Below, piece by piece: positions 34,262 through 46,299 of a stretch of DNA of 64,000 nucleotides. The stretch lies in contig NC_072894.1 of assembly GCF_027943255.1 (NCBI RefSeq), positions 81,197,601-81,261,600 of the forward strand, in the 5' to 3' direction. Within the stretch, counting starts at the first letter, position 1. Each line of letters opens with the position of its first letter. Position numbers and translations under genes: made by a program. Under the pieces are notes generated by a model that searched no databases, was not told where the DNA came from, and saw nothing but the letters and a program-made list of their open reading frames with translations. The stretch comes from Anastrepha obliqua. Its lineage: Eukaryota > Arthropoda > Insecta > Diptera > Tephritidae.

Positions 34262-35015
34262 TTTAGTGTGGTCCAAAGAGGAAGGTATTTTTTCCAATAG
34301 GGGTTTTCTTGACAGATCACGCCTGACTTCTGTCAAACTAAACACATACATTTTTTCAGCATCCATTGAAATTTCATGATGGAAAGACTTACACCTAAAC
34401 AATGTTTACAAATCATACACCGTTTCCAATTCATACAAAAATTGACGTTCTGTTGGCGCTGAAGCCAACTTATGGTGTATGGTGATGAGGCTTGATGGCC
34501 ACATCAATAAGCAAAATTACCGTATTGGGGCTGAAGGGCAACCCGAAGCTATCCAAGAACAGCCATTACATCCATCGAAAACAACCGTTTGGTTGAGCCT
34601 ATAGGCTGGAAGAATCATCGGTCCATATTTCTTTCAAGACGAGGCTGATGCTGGTGATGTAACAGTTAATAGCCAACGCTATCGCGCCATGATAAACGAC
34701 TTTGCCGGAAAAGGAAGAGCGTGATCTCCGCAACAACAACTGGTTCCAATAAGATGTCCCACTTGCCATACAGCCCGAGAAACAATGGATTTACTGCGTC
34801 TTCGTTTTGGTGCGCAGTTTATCTCTCGTCTTAGGCCAGTGGATTGGTCACCAAGATCGTTTGATATACCACTTTTGGACTTTTATCTGTAGAGGAATGT
34901 AAAATCTAAGTGCTCTATGGATAAATTAGCCCTCCAACGAGTCACTCAAAATTGGTATTTACGGATGACCGAATTACGGCGAAGGTGCGGCTAACATTTA
35001 AAACATTTCTGTCTT
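34262..35015 (+). mobile_element. DD41D second-family copy, broken
   Basis: Follows the copy at 24468: TTTTCTTGACAGATCACGCC, ATGGAAAGACTTACACC, then frames with KTTVWLSL, NRPYFFQDEADAG-like sequence and TCHTARETMDLLRLRFG. After that come QFISRLRPVDWSPRSFDIP and LLDFYL, where the last D is the third catalytic position. The terminal part TELRRRCG-like follows. Several frame changes; the second catalytic acid is readable only in another frame. Confidence 0.85.
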
Positions 35016-35019
35016 ATAT

Positions 35020-36655
35020 CACAGAACATCAATAAAAGCATAGATTGCTCTCCACGTAATGCAGTAGGAGACACGAAGATCATTTGCTTGCTCTAATGTT
35101 AAAGGTTGTAAATTTTCCATTTCTAATGTATGTATGTATATATTTTCGTACACGGTTTTTCTATACTGCAAAATAATTGAAACAAATTAGCATAGATTTA
35201 CCCTCGGAAATTGAATGACAAATATTTAGTTAACTCGCTTCTGGAGCACAAAATACTATGAGGTCGAAGTGCAAATCTCATTCATACATCTAACTGGCTA
35301 CTGTTAACGCGGAAATCGGTAACTAAATACCAAACGTATGTGAAATGACCTTCATATATTACTGATATACTTATTTTCCGGTGCCCAATTCACGGTACCC
35401 AACAATTCAAAAACATCGGGTGCTCCATAGTTCCTGATACCGAATCAAGTCTTCATAGTAATATGGTTCCTGACATATGTACATTTCCAATTTAGAAATA
35501 CGGGAAATAGTCATTGGAATACTATATTTCCTCAAACAAAATTGCATTTGAGGAAACCTCTCTAAAAAACTTAAAATTTGTCATGCTGATTTCAATAAAA
35601 TCGCAATTATTTTAAATACAAGTATTTGAGGCACTAAATTTTAGTAATACAATTTTGCTTTTAGAAAAAACTCTCTTTTTCAAAGTTTTGCTGTTTGATT
35701 TCAATAATTAGCAATTTTTTACATTTTGTAAAAAGTTATAGAACTTGTATCATAAAAAAATTTATATATATTTATATATTTGTATATCATAAAAAAATTT
35801 ATATAATTGAATTTTCCCTATCACAGAATCTTTATATCAGCTTACAACCCTAGCACCGGTTTTCTACAATTATTCTCCATTTTTGCCTTTTTTTAAGATC
35901 TGGCTAGAAATCATTTCGGTACCAAGTATCGAAAATATTGGATACTTTTCAATTGGTGTTGAGTATCGATCAATACTTGGAAGTGTCGACTCAGCCCATT
36001 TCTATCTTTATAGTGCGGTTATAGACGAATCCACCTTGAGCGTTGTGATCTTGTCATGATGGGGGGGGGGCTCAGTAAGTGCAATGGTCCCGAGAGCGAT
36101 GCCAATGCAGGGCTTCCCAAATCTTTAAGGGTGGGTGGTCGAGGGTGAGCACCGAAGCTAAGAACAATCTACATGTCACAATTTAGCCGCAAGGCAGAAT
36201 GTACCGTTTGGGCACAGGATAGTGGCGGCTACAGCGGATATCTGTCTTGTATCAAGCGGCTCGCTATATAAACATGCATCAATGACATGTCCCTAGGTCA
36301 AGTACTGGCTGTATGCTATCAAAGGTATCATTCCTACCATTGGACTAGAAAATTTGGGTTAATCCCCTATCTTTCCGAAATAAATCGATTACTGAAACCA
36401 AAGGCAAAGTAAATAGAAATAAACCGACCCCATGTTGACGAACACCTTCAATATGAAGCAGTATACCCATATTTGATACTGGCATACCTATACAAACTTT
36501 CCGGAAGTTCAACCTTGAAATCTTTTGCATCAATGAGTGCAGACGGGCGGGCTTTAGTAAATATGTGACGCGAGGATGTAGGGTTATTATTGAGCAAACA
36601 ATCTGCAAAATCACTTATCAAATGGATACCTATGTAGGTATATCTTCTAGGCTTC
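35020..36655. other. No gene recognised
   Basis: Spacer with a small inverted pair TTTCCTCAAA/TTTGAGGAAA (about 35527-35557), a duplicated ATCATAAAAAAATTTATATA string (about 35749-35805) and a run of 10 G at about 36061-36070. No gene family seen. Confidence 0.4.
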
Positions 36656-36659
36656 TGCT

Positions 36660-38010
36660 AGCCCGCTTTCAATCGTGTGTGCGAAAAAGTATGTGACGCT
36701 GATGAAAAACGTGATTTTTACAGTCAACTTCCGGCAACTTTCGGCTCCATCAAAAAACAAGACGTTGTAATTCTAATGGGCGATTGGTGATACCAACTTG
36801 GGATTGTAATAGGCATCACACTTATCATCATCCCATCCAAAATTTTGTTCAAAATCCTGCTTAATAGAATACAAAGGCATCTTGAACAGGAACTACGTCA
36901 ACAGAAAGCCGGGTCTCGCACTAATATAATATAAGAACAAAGTGATGAACAGCAGTCGGATATTCATGCCTGTTTTATCGATTTCAGCACAGAATTTGGC
37001 AGTATTGATAGAAATTCTATTTGGATTTCATTGGGTTTTAGAGACATACCGGGAAAAATCATCAGCATTATCAAAGCACATTAAGAAAGTTTTGAATGTG
37101 AAATTTTACATAGCAAACCACTCTCGGATGTGATACGTACAAATTCTGGTGTAGAACAAGGATGCCTCATGTCGCCATTATTACTTCTTTAAGTTTTCGA
37201 CGATATGCTAAATAAAGCAGCAACAAGCAAACGTAGCGTTCCCTGGAACTTCTATGAACACTTAGCGCACACAGATGACATAGCGTTTCTGTCCGTCAAA
37301 AGGTCAGATCTGCAAACCAATTTGGACCAGATCAATTCTGTCGCAATCGAAGTTGGCCTTAAAATAAACGGTAGCAAGAGGGAACTCATTTCAAATTGTA
37401 CGCAAAACGAAGCCTCGCGGTTTACGGTGTATGGAAAAGAGATCAGTCGTAAGCCGGTTTTTTGCTCCTGAGGTAGCAGCAACAATAACATCAGTAAAAC
37501 AACACCAGCAGGTGGAACCATACAATACTTCTCACACCGTATCAGTATAGCTCGTGCAGCGTTTTCCCCGTTGTGCAACATCTGGGTTTCAAATCCCATA
37601 TAACTCAAAATAAGCTGCGAATTTTTAATTCCAACGTGCAAGCGGTGTTACTGTATGGCTACAAATCCGGGACGCTTACATTCGTGCTTATGCGAAGGCT
37701 GCAAACATTTGTCAAAGTCTGCTTGCGCGAACTTTTCAAAATCTGGCCGCCTCCTGTTATTCCAAATCAGGAGTTGCTTTATTTGACCAACGAACTTTCA
37801 ATCCAGCTCATCATCAAACGCAGACGATTTATACGACACTTTGCGCAAAGATGCCGGGGAAGTATGCCGGGCTGCTCTATGATGGAATCTGTAAGCTATT
37901 ATGAACCGTGGAAGACCGAAAAGTCCTGGCGACGCATGATGTTTACGGGCTTATTCAACACAAATATAACCTGGAATGCTTTAAGAGAAAATTGTTCCCA
38001 TTTGAAATAA
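36660..38010 (+). mobile_element. LINE reverse-transcriptase remnant
   Basis: In broken frames: NRIQRHLEQELRQQKAGSRT, ACFIDFSTEFGSIDRNSIW, GFRDIPGKIISIIKAH, SGVEQGCLMSPLLLL, then at 37205-37471 HLAHTDDIAFLSVKRSDLQT (catalytic TDD, usually ADD) and GLKINGSKRELI. After a short foreign stretch (37465-37530, with GCAGCAACAATAACATC), it resumes with KLRIFNSNVQAVLLYGYKSG and LRELFKIWPPPVIPNQELL to RRRFIRHF. The pattern resembles RTE-like elements. The C-terminus to 38010 is present. Confidence 0.85.
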
Positions 38011-38053
38011 CTTGAATAATTTTCTTCTGTCCCTAATGCGTTAGAGGGAGTTA

Positions 38054-38345
38054 TAGGGTTTTCCAATAACAGGTGTTATTTTGAATACCCCGCTATTTTG
38101 GTAGATGCCGATTTTGAAGCTGTCGTTTTTTGATATTTGACAAGTAGAAACTACGCCATTAATATAGTAAAAATATAACGATACCCACTTAAACAATTCA
38201 TTGAAATTATTAAAATTCACTATAAAAATGGTGAAAATTTAGCAGAGACGGTTCGTAAAACTCGAACATTTTTGGGTCATTGTGAAGCTTCTTGTCGGAC
38301 CGCAATACTGAAACTGGTGAAAAAATTCGAGACAAGGTCTAAGTG
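38054..38345 (+). mobile_element. DD41D first-family 5' end with DNA-binding domain
   Basis: Begins GGGTTTTCCAATAACAGGTG (the first-family 5' terminus) and keeps the part deleted in the other copies. This is a non-coding leader and then a frame LKQFIEIIKIHYKNGENLAE followed by TRTFLGHCEASCRTAILKL and KKFETRS. The latter is the N-terminal helix-turn-helix of these transposases. It breaks off at 38345 in an ATGT microsatellite. Confidence 0.85.
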
Positions 38346-38349
38346 TATG

Positions 38350-39650
38350 TACGTATTGTGTGTGTATGTATTTATGTATATAAATTGTAAACGGGAAAAG
38401 TTCCTGTTTCATCGGAGTGATAAAGTGTGTGGAAAACAGGATAACTAATTAGAGCTTTTGGAGGTATTTTTTTCTCCATTCCATAACATCATCAAGTTCT
38501 GTAATTTACTTCCGAGGTCATTTCAATGCAGTTAAGAGACAATTTCAATGGAATTCACTCGGAAGTGATTGTCGTATAAATTTCACCAGCTGCCTATAAG
38601 AAAAAGGGAAACAACACGAATAAGCATTGATGCTTAATTTCCCATAAGCCCGCTATATCGAATAGTATAGAATTTCCCTGCACGGTATGCACACGCATAG
38701 GTATATATATATGTACATATATATGTAGACATATGTATACATGAAAGCAAATATGTTTATTTGCATTTATGAGCTTAAAAACGTTCAAACGATACACAAT
38801 ATTGGTTTTTTCACATTTTTATTTATTGCTTCTTTTATTTTGCATTCAAACAATTTTTGGTTTTGACTGTTTGCACTTTGAGTTTGGGCATTAAAATTTC
38901 GCTAATAAAGAATGCTGTATTTCACGGTATGGAACGTGAGCATTTTTCACAAAATATCATATTTGAATTTGCCAGGATAGAGGTCATTGAAATTTAAGCG
39001 TCACTTTTTGATTTGCATATAAAGTATTTAATTTTACGCATTTTTCATCTGGCTTTAAAAAGAAAGGGCTATCAATGCAGGATATACGTACATACATACA
39101 TATGTATACCTACATTTGTACATTATACATAAATACATATTTATTATGCTTCAACTTTTATATATTTTTATGATACCGTGACAGGCTTGAGCTAATTTTT
39201 CCTAGGTTGTATTGCTAATCTAGATTTTCTTTACTACATGCAAATACACCTTTCGTTTCATATCTCTTCTGAATGGAAAGGGTTTACACAAAAAACCATA
39301 ATACCATAAACCATTATAACAGAAACGCAATGTCATTTGCCATTGCCTGCTAAACTATATGTACATGTGTAAGTACAAAAAAATATTCATCATTCTTGAA
39401 GCGTGTCATCCTTCTGCCTAGAAATGGCGCAGTATATCCGAAAGAAATCATGGAAGAGAAAAGAAAACCATTTTTAGTAAAGTGAAATGAAGCTACCTTT
39501 TTTTAAATTTGGTATCTCTGCGATCATAAATGGCTATGGACATGTAAAAAGCCAAACTTTCATTGAGAATAACCTATTTTGGCCGTTCTAAAGCAAAAAA
39601 AGAAAGCTCTTAGACAAGTGTGTGGGCCTTTGGTGGTACCGCATACAAAA
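38350..39650. other. No gene recognised
   Basis: Microsatellites near 38345-38385, 38700-38735 and 39090-39110. No gene supported. Confidence 0.4.
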
Positions 39651-39654
39651 TTTT

Positions 39655-39895
39655 AGTTTAGTTTAGCGGTGAACGAGGACAAAACCAAAGACTTCTCTCG
39701 TATTTGATTACATGTCTCTGCTGCTAATTTCGAAGTGGTGAAATGCTTTGTTTCCTTGTGAGCCAGTATAAAAACTATTAATAATATCGGCTATGTGGTC
39801 AAGTGAAGAATTAAGCCAGACAAGAGGTTCCACTTACGGTTGGCTCGGTAAGCAATTGAAATACAAATCTCTTTTCTGATAAGTAAAGGCCACAC
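39655..39895 (+). mobile_element. RTE-type LINE scrap
   Basis: AVNEDKTKD, HVSAANFEVVKCFVSL and ASIKTINNIGYVVK match the block DKTKYLL...FEVVKDFVY...TDNNVSLEIQ of the element at 17040-17925. Short and with stops. Confidence 0.55.
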
Positions 39896-39899
39896 TGTG

Positions 39900-41425
39900 C
39901 CAGTCTCCCAATTAGCGGACATGAAAATGTCGAATGGAAGGGCAATCTAGTACAAGATTATAACGTGGGCTTTGGGAAATAAGACTGTTAAAAAAAATCA
40001 GCATGTCTTTTCAACTGTAGTTGTACAACTTTGCTTCCGCAGTATTTTGATTGACGGTTGCGGTGGTTAGTCGTAAGAGACAACGCTAAAACGGGCCTCT
40101 TCTATTCGCCACTTCTTTGGTCGATATCTTTATGCTCGATTAACAGGGCATAAAATTTGCATGCGAGAGCAACAACAAACTTATCGAGTAAGATTCTCCG
40201 CTAGTGAGTATAGTTATGCTTCATTAGTTTCATCTATTTGCCACTTGCTAAAGCTTGCCGAAAAAAAGAGGCCTAGTATTACACTGTAGACGTCAAATAT
40301 GTATGAAACCACAATACCGCACTTTCACTTTCGAGTGAAATTTCGATTTTCTGCTTCCAATCGCGGGCAACTGATGCTGGGACCAACCCGCATCATCTGT
40401 ATTTAGTGATGTAATATATTACTAGCTAATAAAACCAAGTGAAGCCAACGCAGGACATTTGCTTCGAACGAAATAATTGCACTTCAGCCGAGTTATGAAC
40501 GAAGAATACTACAGCATCAAAAGAGATACAATAAAAGTATTCTTCAACATGGATTGCTTTAAAAGACGAAAAGTTCTTTCGGTGGGGAATTCGCGTGATA
40601 TCAGAAAGCTGTATATTCGAATGTATTAATGGAAATGTATCAATATCTAATTATGTTTTTAAATAAAGCAATATATTTTGAGAAAAAAACGTCAAAAACC
40701 AAGTTATTCAACTCTAATTATTTCATAAGCCTACTGGGACTTAGAGGCAAATGAAATAGTAAGCACATAGTGTGATTTCCTCAAACTATCTACATACATA
40801 TGAATGCATTTCTTTCCTTACGACTTATGTATGTACATATGTATATACGAGTACGTGTACCCTGCTTGGTCCATATACATATGCATTTTCACTTCGATTT
40901 TTCCATCTGCTAACTACCTGCATGCATACCAACCCGTTCTTAATCAAACGAGTGGGTAAATATGAATAAATGCCTCTTGAATTTTATTTGTGGGCATGCT
41001 CCTTTTAGTGAGATACACCCTCACTCTGATTGGTAATAATGATCAGCCAGAGTCGATGGTAATGTAACTTTCTAACATATTGAATTTACGTCCTTTCTCT
41101 TTGAGATGCACACACATACATTGCCTTGCTCAAAGTTCTGTACATACATATGCATATTAAATACCAATATTTCTCTTTGCTGCTGAGTGTATAAATTATG
41201 TACTTATGTACGAATGTGTGTACCTCCATATGTATGCAAATTTTCATAATAATAATATGGTTGAAGCCGAAACAGCACACAATTGAAAAAGAAGGGCGAA
41301 GACGTTACAGACAGTTATTGACATCAGATATAATACACAGCAGCATATGCAAGTTCGTATGTGTTTTTTGTCGCATTTATAAAAATGGCACATTTGCTTA
41401 TGACGCGAAAAGTTTATGCACATAC
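39900..41425. other. No gene recognised
   Basis: Spacer. A 44-codon ATG frame at about 40497-40630 (MNEEYYSIKRDTIKVFF) has no family I know. Microsatellites near 40795-40880. Confidence 0.35.
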
Positions 41426-41429
41426 TATA

Positions 41430-41952
41430 CACTTGTGTTCACATAATTAGGCCACTTTATCTTTTACCATATTCACAATAGCTTTCATGATACTCTTTTT
41501 TTTTAAATTTCATTAAAAACATAGTTCATCAACTCCGTAAACGAAAGCTCAAAGCTTTGTATAAAAGTCTCAAAAATTTAAAAAATTTCATAATTTGCAT
41601 TGCATCAAAATTTTCAACTTTTTGATCAGAACTTTTAGACAGTTTTTAGGCATGTATTGTAAGTTTGAAGTCGCTCTAATATCACATTGATTTCTGACCA
41701 TGTTAAGAGTTTTCGTCCATATAACACACATTTCCGGAAGTGTTTGAAAATCTTGATGGCAATCTTTTGAATTTATGAAACTTGTTAATTTTTTGTGAAT
41801 TTTATAAAAATATTGGAACTTTGATTTTTCAGTTTCTAGCAATACAATGATCTATATATTTACAAAAGAAAACTACGAATAAAAATTTAGCAAACAAAAT
41901 CCAGCGAATATTGTAAAAATGGTAAAGGGACCTAATTATGTGAGCGCAAGTG
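41430..41952. mobile_element. Tc1-type MITE, 523 bp
   Basis: Inverted ends CACTTGTGTTCACATAATTA at the left and CACTTGCGCTCACATAATTA (inverted) at the right. Similarity continues for about 20 more bases (GG(C/T)C.CTTTA, then TTTTTACAATA-like). TA precedes the left end. There is no credible transposase inside. The terminus style is that of Tc1-like elements; the class is inferred from ends alone. Confidence 0.7.
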
Positions 41953-41954
41953 TC

Positions 41955-42415
41955 CATACATATATACAAGAAAAGTAATAAAATCCACAAAGTTTATTTG
42001 CTGTCATTCTTATCGACAAAAAAAATCAGCAAAATGAAACCGAGTGAAAATTTGCAATTTTCAGCCAACGAAAATAACAACAAAGTGACAATAATCAGTC
42101 GCAACATTCAGAAGAATCTTTTATATAAACACACAAATGCGGGTATTTCAATATATTGCATATACAAGTACATACTAGGTGTGTAAGGTAGGTGAGTTAA
42201 CCGGAACGGTTGTCGGAAACGGATTTTTTAAATTTGATTTAACGTAGTCCAAACCGAAAACTTAATCGGAATCGAAAGCGGAAGTGGAAGCGGAGGCCAG
42301 AACAAAGCATAAAGGAGTCAGTTATCTTGTTAACTATTAAGGTCAGGCCTTACAAAACGCCATTTTCTTTATTTACCTATTCCATTTACATATGTTAACG
42401 ATCATAACATTATAA
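41955..42415. other. No gene recognised
   Basis: Spacer with a GGAA(G/T)-rich patch near 42270-42300. Confidence 0.4.
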
Positions 42416-42419
42416 TCCT

Positions 42420-42700
42420 GTCTTCTGACCTCAAGCCTGATTCTAGTGAAGGTGGGGCAGATGTACAGGAATTGGTTCGCCGTCTCATTCTCCTCTTCAC
42501 AAGCTGGGCACAGTACACTGTCTGAGATGTGCTTCGCCCACAGAAAGTGGCCCGTTATCAGTCCAACCAGCCTCCTACAGTCCTCTCAACTTGGTGATAG
42601 GAGGAACTGCGACAGTCGGTCGGACATGATGGGTAACATCTGTTTTGTCCAGCTTCTCTTAGTCTGCCAAGCCTTTGTGAGTAACCCGTTTGCTAACCGC
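42420..42700 (-). mobile_element. I/R1-type LINE, RNase H to zinc-knuckle end
   Basis: The minus-strand frame reads LVGLITGHFLWAKHISDSVL then CPACEEENETANQFLYICPT and FTRIRL. This is the C-terminal TGH...C..C..E.E...H/F...C pattern of I/R1-group LINEs. A second frame near 42690 adds AIKIAVSKRVTH. Confidence 0.75.
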
Positions 42701-42759
42701 GATTTTGATGGCTGCTGAAGGGAGTGTCAGAACGGGTTCCGGGCCAAAGAAGTTAGCCT

Positions 42760-43045
42760 CAGAGCCCATCCCAGAGGTCTCGATATTTTTTATTAAAGCG
42801 CAGCGGATTAGATGGATTGGCCACATCATAAGAATGCCCAACGAAAGAATTCAAAAAAGGGGTTTTACTTTGCGTCCAATTGGAGGAAGAAAGAGAGGCC
42901 GACCAAGGAAGAGATGGCTTGATGACGTAGAGGCAGACTTAAAAGCGATGAATGTTCGTATTGGAGAAATGGGGCAATAGAGAGACAGAGACTAAGTTGG
43001 AGAAGGATTGTTGATGAAGCTATGGTTACCACAGACTGTGAAGCT
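42760..43045 (+). mobile_element. RTE-like LINE, C-terminal tail
   Basis: The frame AQRIRWIGHIIRMPNERIQK then RPIGGRKRGRPRKRWLDDVE and ADLKAMNVR is the well-known RW.GH..RM...G.RKRGRP..RW.DDVE.DL tail of RTE-like elements. It abuts the opposite-strand LINE end at 42700. Confidence 0.85.
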
Positions 43046-43051
43046 AAGATA

Positions 43052-43070
43052 AAGAGAGAGAGAGAGAGAG
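43052..43070 (+). repeat. (GA)n microsatellite
   Basis: About nine GA units follow the LINE tail. Confidence 0.9.
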
Positions 43071-43139
43071 CAATAAAATATTTATGTATGAAAAATTGAG
43101 AAATTTAATATCTTGTAAGATATCCTCGTAATCGAATAA

Positions 43140-43800
43140 CCTATTTTAGTCGGGCCGGCATTGCGTGAGTCAAGTTTTTTGTAAAATCCGAATTTATAGT
43201 TTTCCATTCGACTTGGATCAAGCTTTTAAGTTGATTTTTGGAAGTTATGTGGTGTTTCCTTAATCGTTTTTGCAAATGATTCCATAAATATTCTATAGGG
43301 TTCATATCTGGGCTCTGTGGAGGCTTTGATAGCAAATGCATTAGCCACATCTACTTTATGTGCGCGGTGTATTTGGGATCGTTATCGTACTGGAAATAAA
43401 ATCCACCAGACAATCCCACTTTTCAGAGCTTTGTTACAAGTTTTCTTGAAGGATTTTTAAATATACTTCTTTTGGCATTACTTTATCAATAAAAAAAAGA
43501 TTGCCAACACCTGACGTGGACATGCAGCCCCAAACCATTACGCCTCAACTCCATGCTTGACCGTTTTAATTCTATTTTTCGCTTCCTCCAAACTTTAAGT
43601 TGCCCATCATATACGAAAATAGCATATTTCGATTCGTTGGAGAAAATTACTTTGTTCAGAAGTCAAATTCTTTGAGTTGATAAGTTCTGACAAATACGAG
43701 CCTTTTATTTCTATTAGTATCAAGGGACTTTTTCTCGCAATACATGACTTATATCCATTTTTCTTCATTCACTTTCGCACTGAATCCGATGAAACAATGG
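43140..43800 (-). mobile_element. Tc1-type transposase relic
   Basis: On the minus strand, FQYDNDPKYTAH (second catalytic D region) is followed by LLSKPPQSPDMNPIEYLWNH then LQKRLRKHHIT. SPD.NPIE.LW with a terminal E is the DDE signature of Tc1-like transposases. Upstream frames give KHGVEA.WFGAACP and FLQRIEICYFRI. Stops and shifts throughout; ends not seen. Confidence 0.85.
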
Positions 43801-44024
43801 TGTTTCAGTTACTGAAAATAGTCTGCCAATAAATATTTACCCCTATTATGGTTGTCAACGTAAATGTCAACGTCAATTCTTTGTCAATATCACTTTGTAT
43901 CAACATCAACATCACGTCAATGCAGAACGGGTATTTACTAAAACATTGTATTGATGTTGACGTGTTATCGATAATTTGACAGAAATAAATACGATCTTTG
44001 CATTTTATCCTTTGGAAACGATCA

Positions 44025-44615
44025 ACATTCATCAGTAACCAACTAAAATTAGCAACAACATTGCGTTTTTGGCGCAAGGATCTTACCAACTAAGCGTTGG
44101 AAATGATTTCAATTTGGCCTTATCACAACCCACCGTCAGCGCAATATTGGCTGAAACTCTTGAAGTATTGGAGAGAATAATTTGCCCAATGTTCATAAAT
44201 TTCGAAATGTCTGAACAAGAAAAAACTGAAGCAAAACAGTCTTTTTTGAGAAAACGGGATTTTCTGCCGTGATTGGCTGCGTAGATGGAACGCATATAAA
44301 AGTTTCGGCACCTAATAAGGCAGAGCAAGGTCTTTATTTCAACCGAAAGGGATTTTTCCTTAAGCGTATTTAATTAGGTTTAAACAAATTTGCTTTCAGA
44401 TTTGTGATCGTACAATGAGAATACGTTATTTTGATGCGAAATATGCATGTTCGTCTCATGACTCCCTTATCTGAAATATGAGTTCTGTGAACGTTACAAT
44501 ACTGGTGAGCGCAACTCTTGGCTGTTAGGTAAAAAAAAAATTAGACCACAACTTTAAGTTTCAGTAAAAAAAATTATTTACAGGGGATGCCGGCTAGCCT
44601 TAGGAACCATATTTA
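44025..44615 (+). pseudogene. PIF/Harbinger (HARBI1-like) transposase relic
   Basis: Frames in order are LATTLRF, then after a 1-base change LAQGSYQLSVGNDFNLALSQ and PTVSAILAETLEVLERI. After another change comes FSAVIGCVDGTHIKVSAP then EQGLYFNRKG; the D of CVDGTH is the first catalytic acid in this family. A GTATTT...TTTGCTTTCAG stretch (about 44367-44399) looks like an intron. After it ICDRTMRIRYFDAKYACSSH and DSLI, with W changed to stop, continue the domain. NSWLLG and a second intron-like GTAAAA...TTTACAG (about 44529-44581) precede GDAG. Dead by at least three lesions. Confidence 0.85.
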
Positions 44616-44629
44616 AGGTCCGTATTGTA

Positions 44630-44825
44630 TGTTAACAGCGCTTTTGGCAATCTTATCTACAATTTCGCTTCCTGCAGTGCCCTTATGTCCGGGTACTCAA
44701 TAGATGTGTAACCGTCTGTCTGCGACTAGTCTCTCTATGGCATCCCTGGTCGTAAGAACGTTTTTGGATGAATTTTCATATAAGTTTATTGCCTTTATTG
44801 CCGCTTGACGCTTAACGTATATATT
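44630..44825 (-). mobile_element. I-type LINE RNase H fragment
   Basis: The minus-strand frame gives AIKAINLYENSSKNVLTTRD, AIERLVADRRLHIY, a stop where W is expected, then VPGHKGTAGSEIVDKIAKSA. This is the VPGHKG..GNE.AD signature of RNase H domains in I-group LINEs. Confidence 0.8.
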
Positions 44826-44852
44826 TATGTTGGAGAATAAAATAAATAAAAG

Positions 44853-45045
44853 AAAGCGGCCGTCGTAGGCAATGGCCTCCGACCTCCGAGTATATTTCTG
44901 CCATGAAAAAGCTTCTCTTAAAAATATCTGCCGTTCGGAGTCTGCTTGAAACTGTAGGTGCCTCCATTTACGGAACAAAATCAAGACGCACACCACAAAT
45001 AGGAGGAAGAGCTCGGCCAAACATTAAAAAGGTTGTACGCGCTAT
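44853..45045 (+). mobile_element. tRNA-derived SINE, internally deleted copy 5
   Basis: Starts GCGGCCG (family 5' end), then jumps to TAGGCAATGGCCTCC in the body, deleting most of the tRNA-like head. It continues with CATGAAAAAGCTTCTC, TGCCGTTCGGAGTC, CAAGACGCACACCACAAATA and GAGCTCGGCCAAAC to a GTACGCGC end. An 11-base duplication ATAAATAAAAG flanks it (44842-44852 and 45046-45056), showing it moved in this form. Confidence 0.85.
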
Positions 45046-45079
45046 ATAAATAAAAGTAAATGTATAAAATTTAATCTCA

Positions 45080-46260
45080 AGCCTATAAATGATCTAATCC
45101 TTTGCACTCACGCACAACTCCGAAATATTTTAACTTGAAATTGTTCGAGTCGTTGAGTTGTTCCGCTTGCACTTTTTTTAGTTCTGTTTGACCAAATTGA
45201 GGCTGATTAAAATTAGTAGAATTCCTTTTCGCTTTACTATGAAATTTGTTTGTATCTTCATTGAAGTCCAGCATAATTCTCTCACAACGTTATAATCGAT
45301 GTTCCGTGAAATTGGCATATGGAATATTAGCAAAGTCTCATTTTACGTATCATATTTGACTGCCCTCTTGAATAAAACAATGGATTTTACCAGACATTAT
45401 TTAGCGTTCCAAAATCATCCGATTAAATATTTCCTGAAGTGCATCTCCTGTATGCCGTCTCTGCAAAAGGTGCCATTTGGAGGAAGTTTAATTCTCTTAA
45501 AATCTTCTGTGATCCCAAGCGCTGTCAAACTAAATAAGAATACACTGGAATTAGACTCACCCAAATATCGGTTGTAATTGGCATTTTTGACATTTACAGT
45601 TTTTAGCAAATCAACTACCTACTGGTCAGCTTTGGCTACAACTCGTCGCAAATAAATTAAGTAAATAACTGTTCGCCCCGTAACCGATAATTTCGCAAGG
45701 TGAAGGCAACAGTTTTCGAATTCCGATATCTTTTGCAAAATGTAAGGGAAGGTCCAACGGAGCAATCGTTTGAGAAATCATATGGTATTATCAGTTGCCA
45801 CTGATTTCGGATTTTAAGAAGCCTATTTTTGATTTTTCATCAAATCGTCTTTGAGAGTAATTTAATTTTTGCCCTAAAGTGGGATTGCAGCCGAGGGCTG
45901 GTTTTTCGTTATGAAACTCAAAGCATTCTTCGTATTCAATACACTTGTTTGGGAAGTAGTTGCATCCTTTTTCTTCCATAACTTTTTTCACACATATTCC
46001 ACTTTGCCGTACTTGCGTCAACTTCACTGAAGTAGTTCCACATAACACTCGATTTGGCTTCCATTTAATGTAATCGAAACCAAAATCGGAGGTAAAAAAT
46101 CAAATGCAAGTTCGGATCTTTCGGAATCAAAGTTAAAGTTCCGTAACAACCCTAGTGCATTCATGCATATGTATGTAGGACTGTATGCAAATTCTATTGG
46201 CGCCACCGAAAGGCAGTCAAAATGAATGTGGCATAATGCGCTAACGCTTGATGGCTGCAA
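45080..46260 (-). pseudogene. Unrecognised coding-like block, several frames
   Basis: Successive minus-strand frames look protein-like. They are NALGLLRNFNFDSERSELAF and PPILVSITLNGSQIECYVEL (46024-46260); VMEEKGCNYFPNKCIEYEEC and FEFHNEKPALGCNPTLGQKL (45791-46048); SQTIAPLDLPLHFAKDIGIR (about 45640-45785); NANYNRYLGESNSSVFLFSL and PPNGTFCRDGIQEMHFRKYL (45415-45609); and a lysine/asparagine-rich end (45083-45274). I do not recognise the protein. Frames change at least four times, so it is a decayed gene or captured host sequence, or partly chance. The ITLNG string faintly recalls retroviral-type proteases, but the catalytic D-T/S-G is absent. Confidence 0.35.
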
Positions 46261-46299
46261 ATATATGTATATACATATATGTATTTATGTACGTAAGCA

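Noticed and set aside
36345..36614. 89-codon minus-strand frame before the LINE
   Set aside because: No motif, and the plus strand here may be decayed LINE 5' sequence; not supportable.
46024..46260. Retroviral-type protease (ITLNG...IECYVE)
   Set aside because: The expected catalytic D-T/S-G triad is absent and no reverse transcriptase or LTR is nearby.
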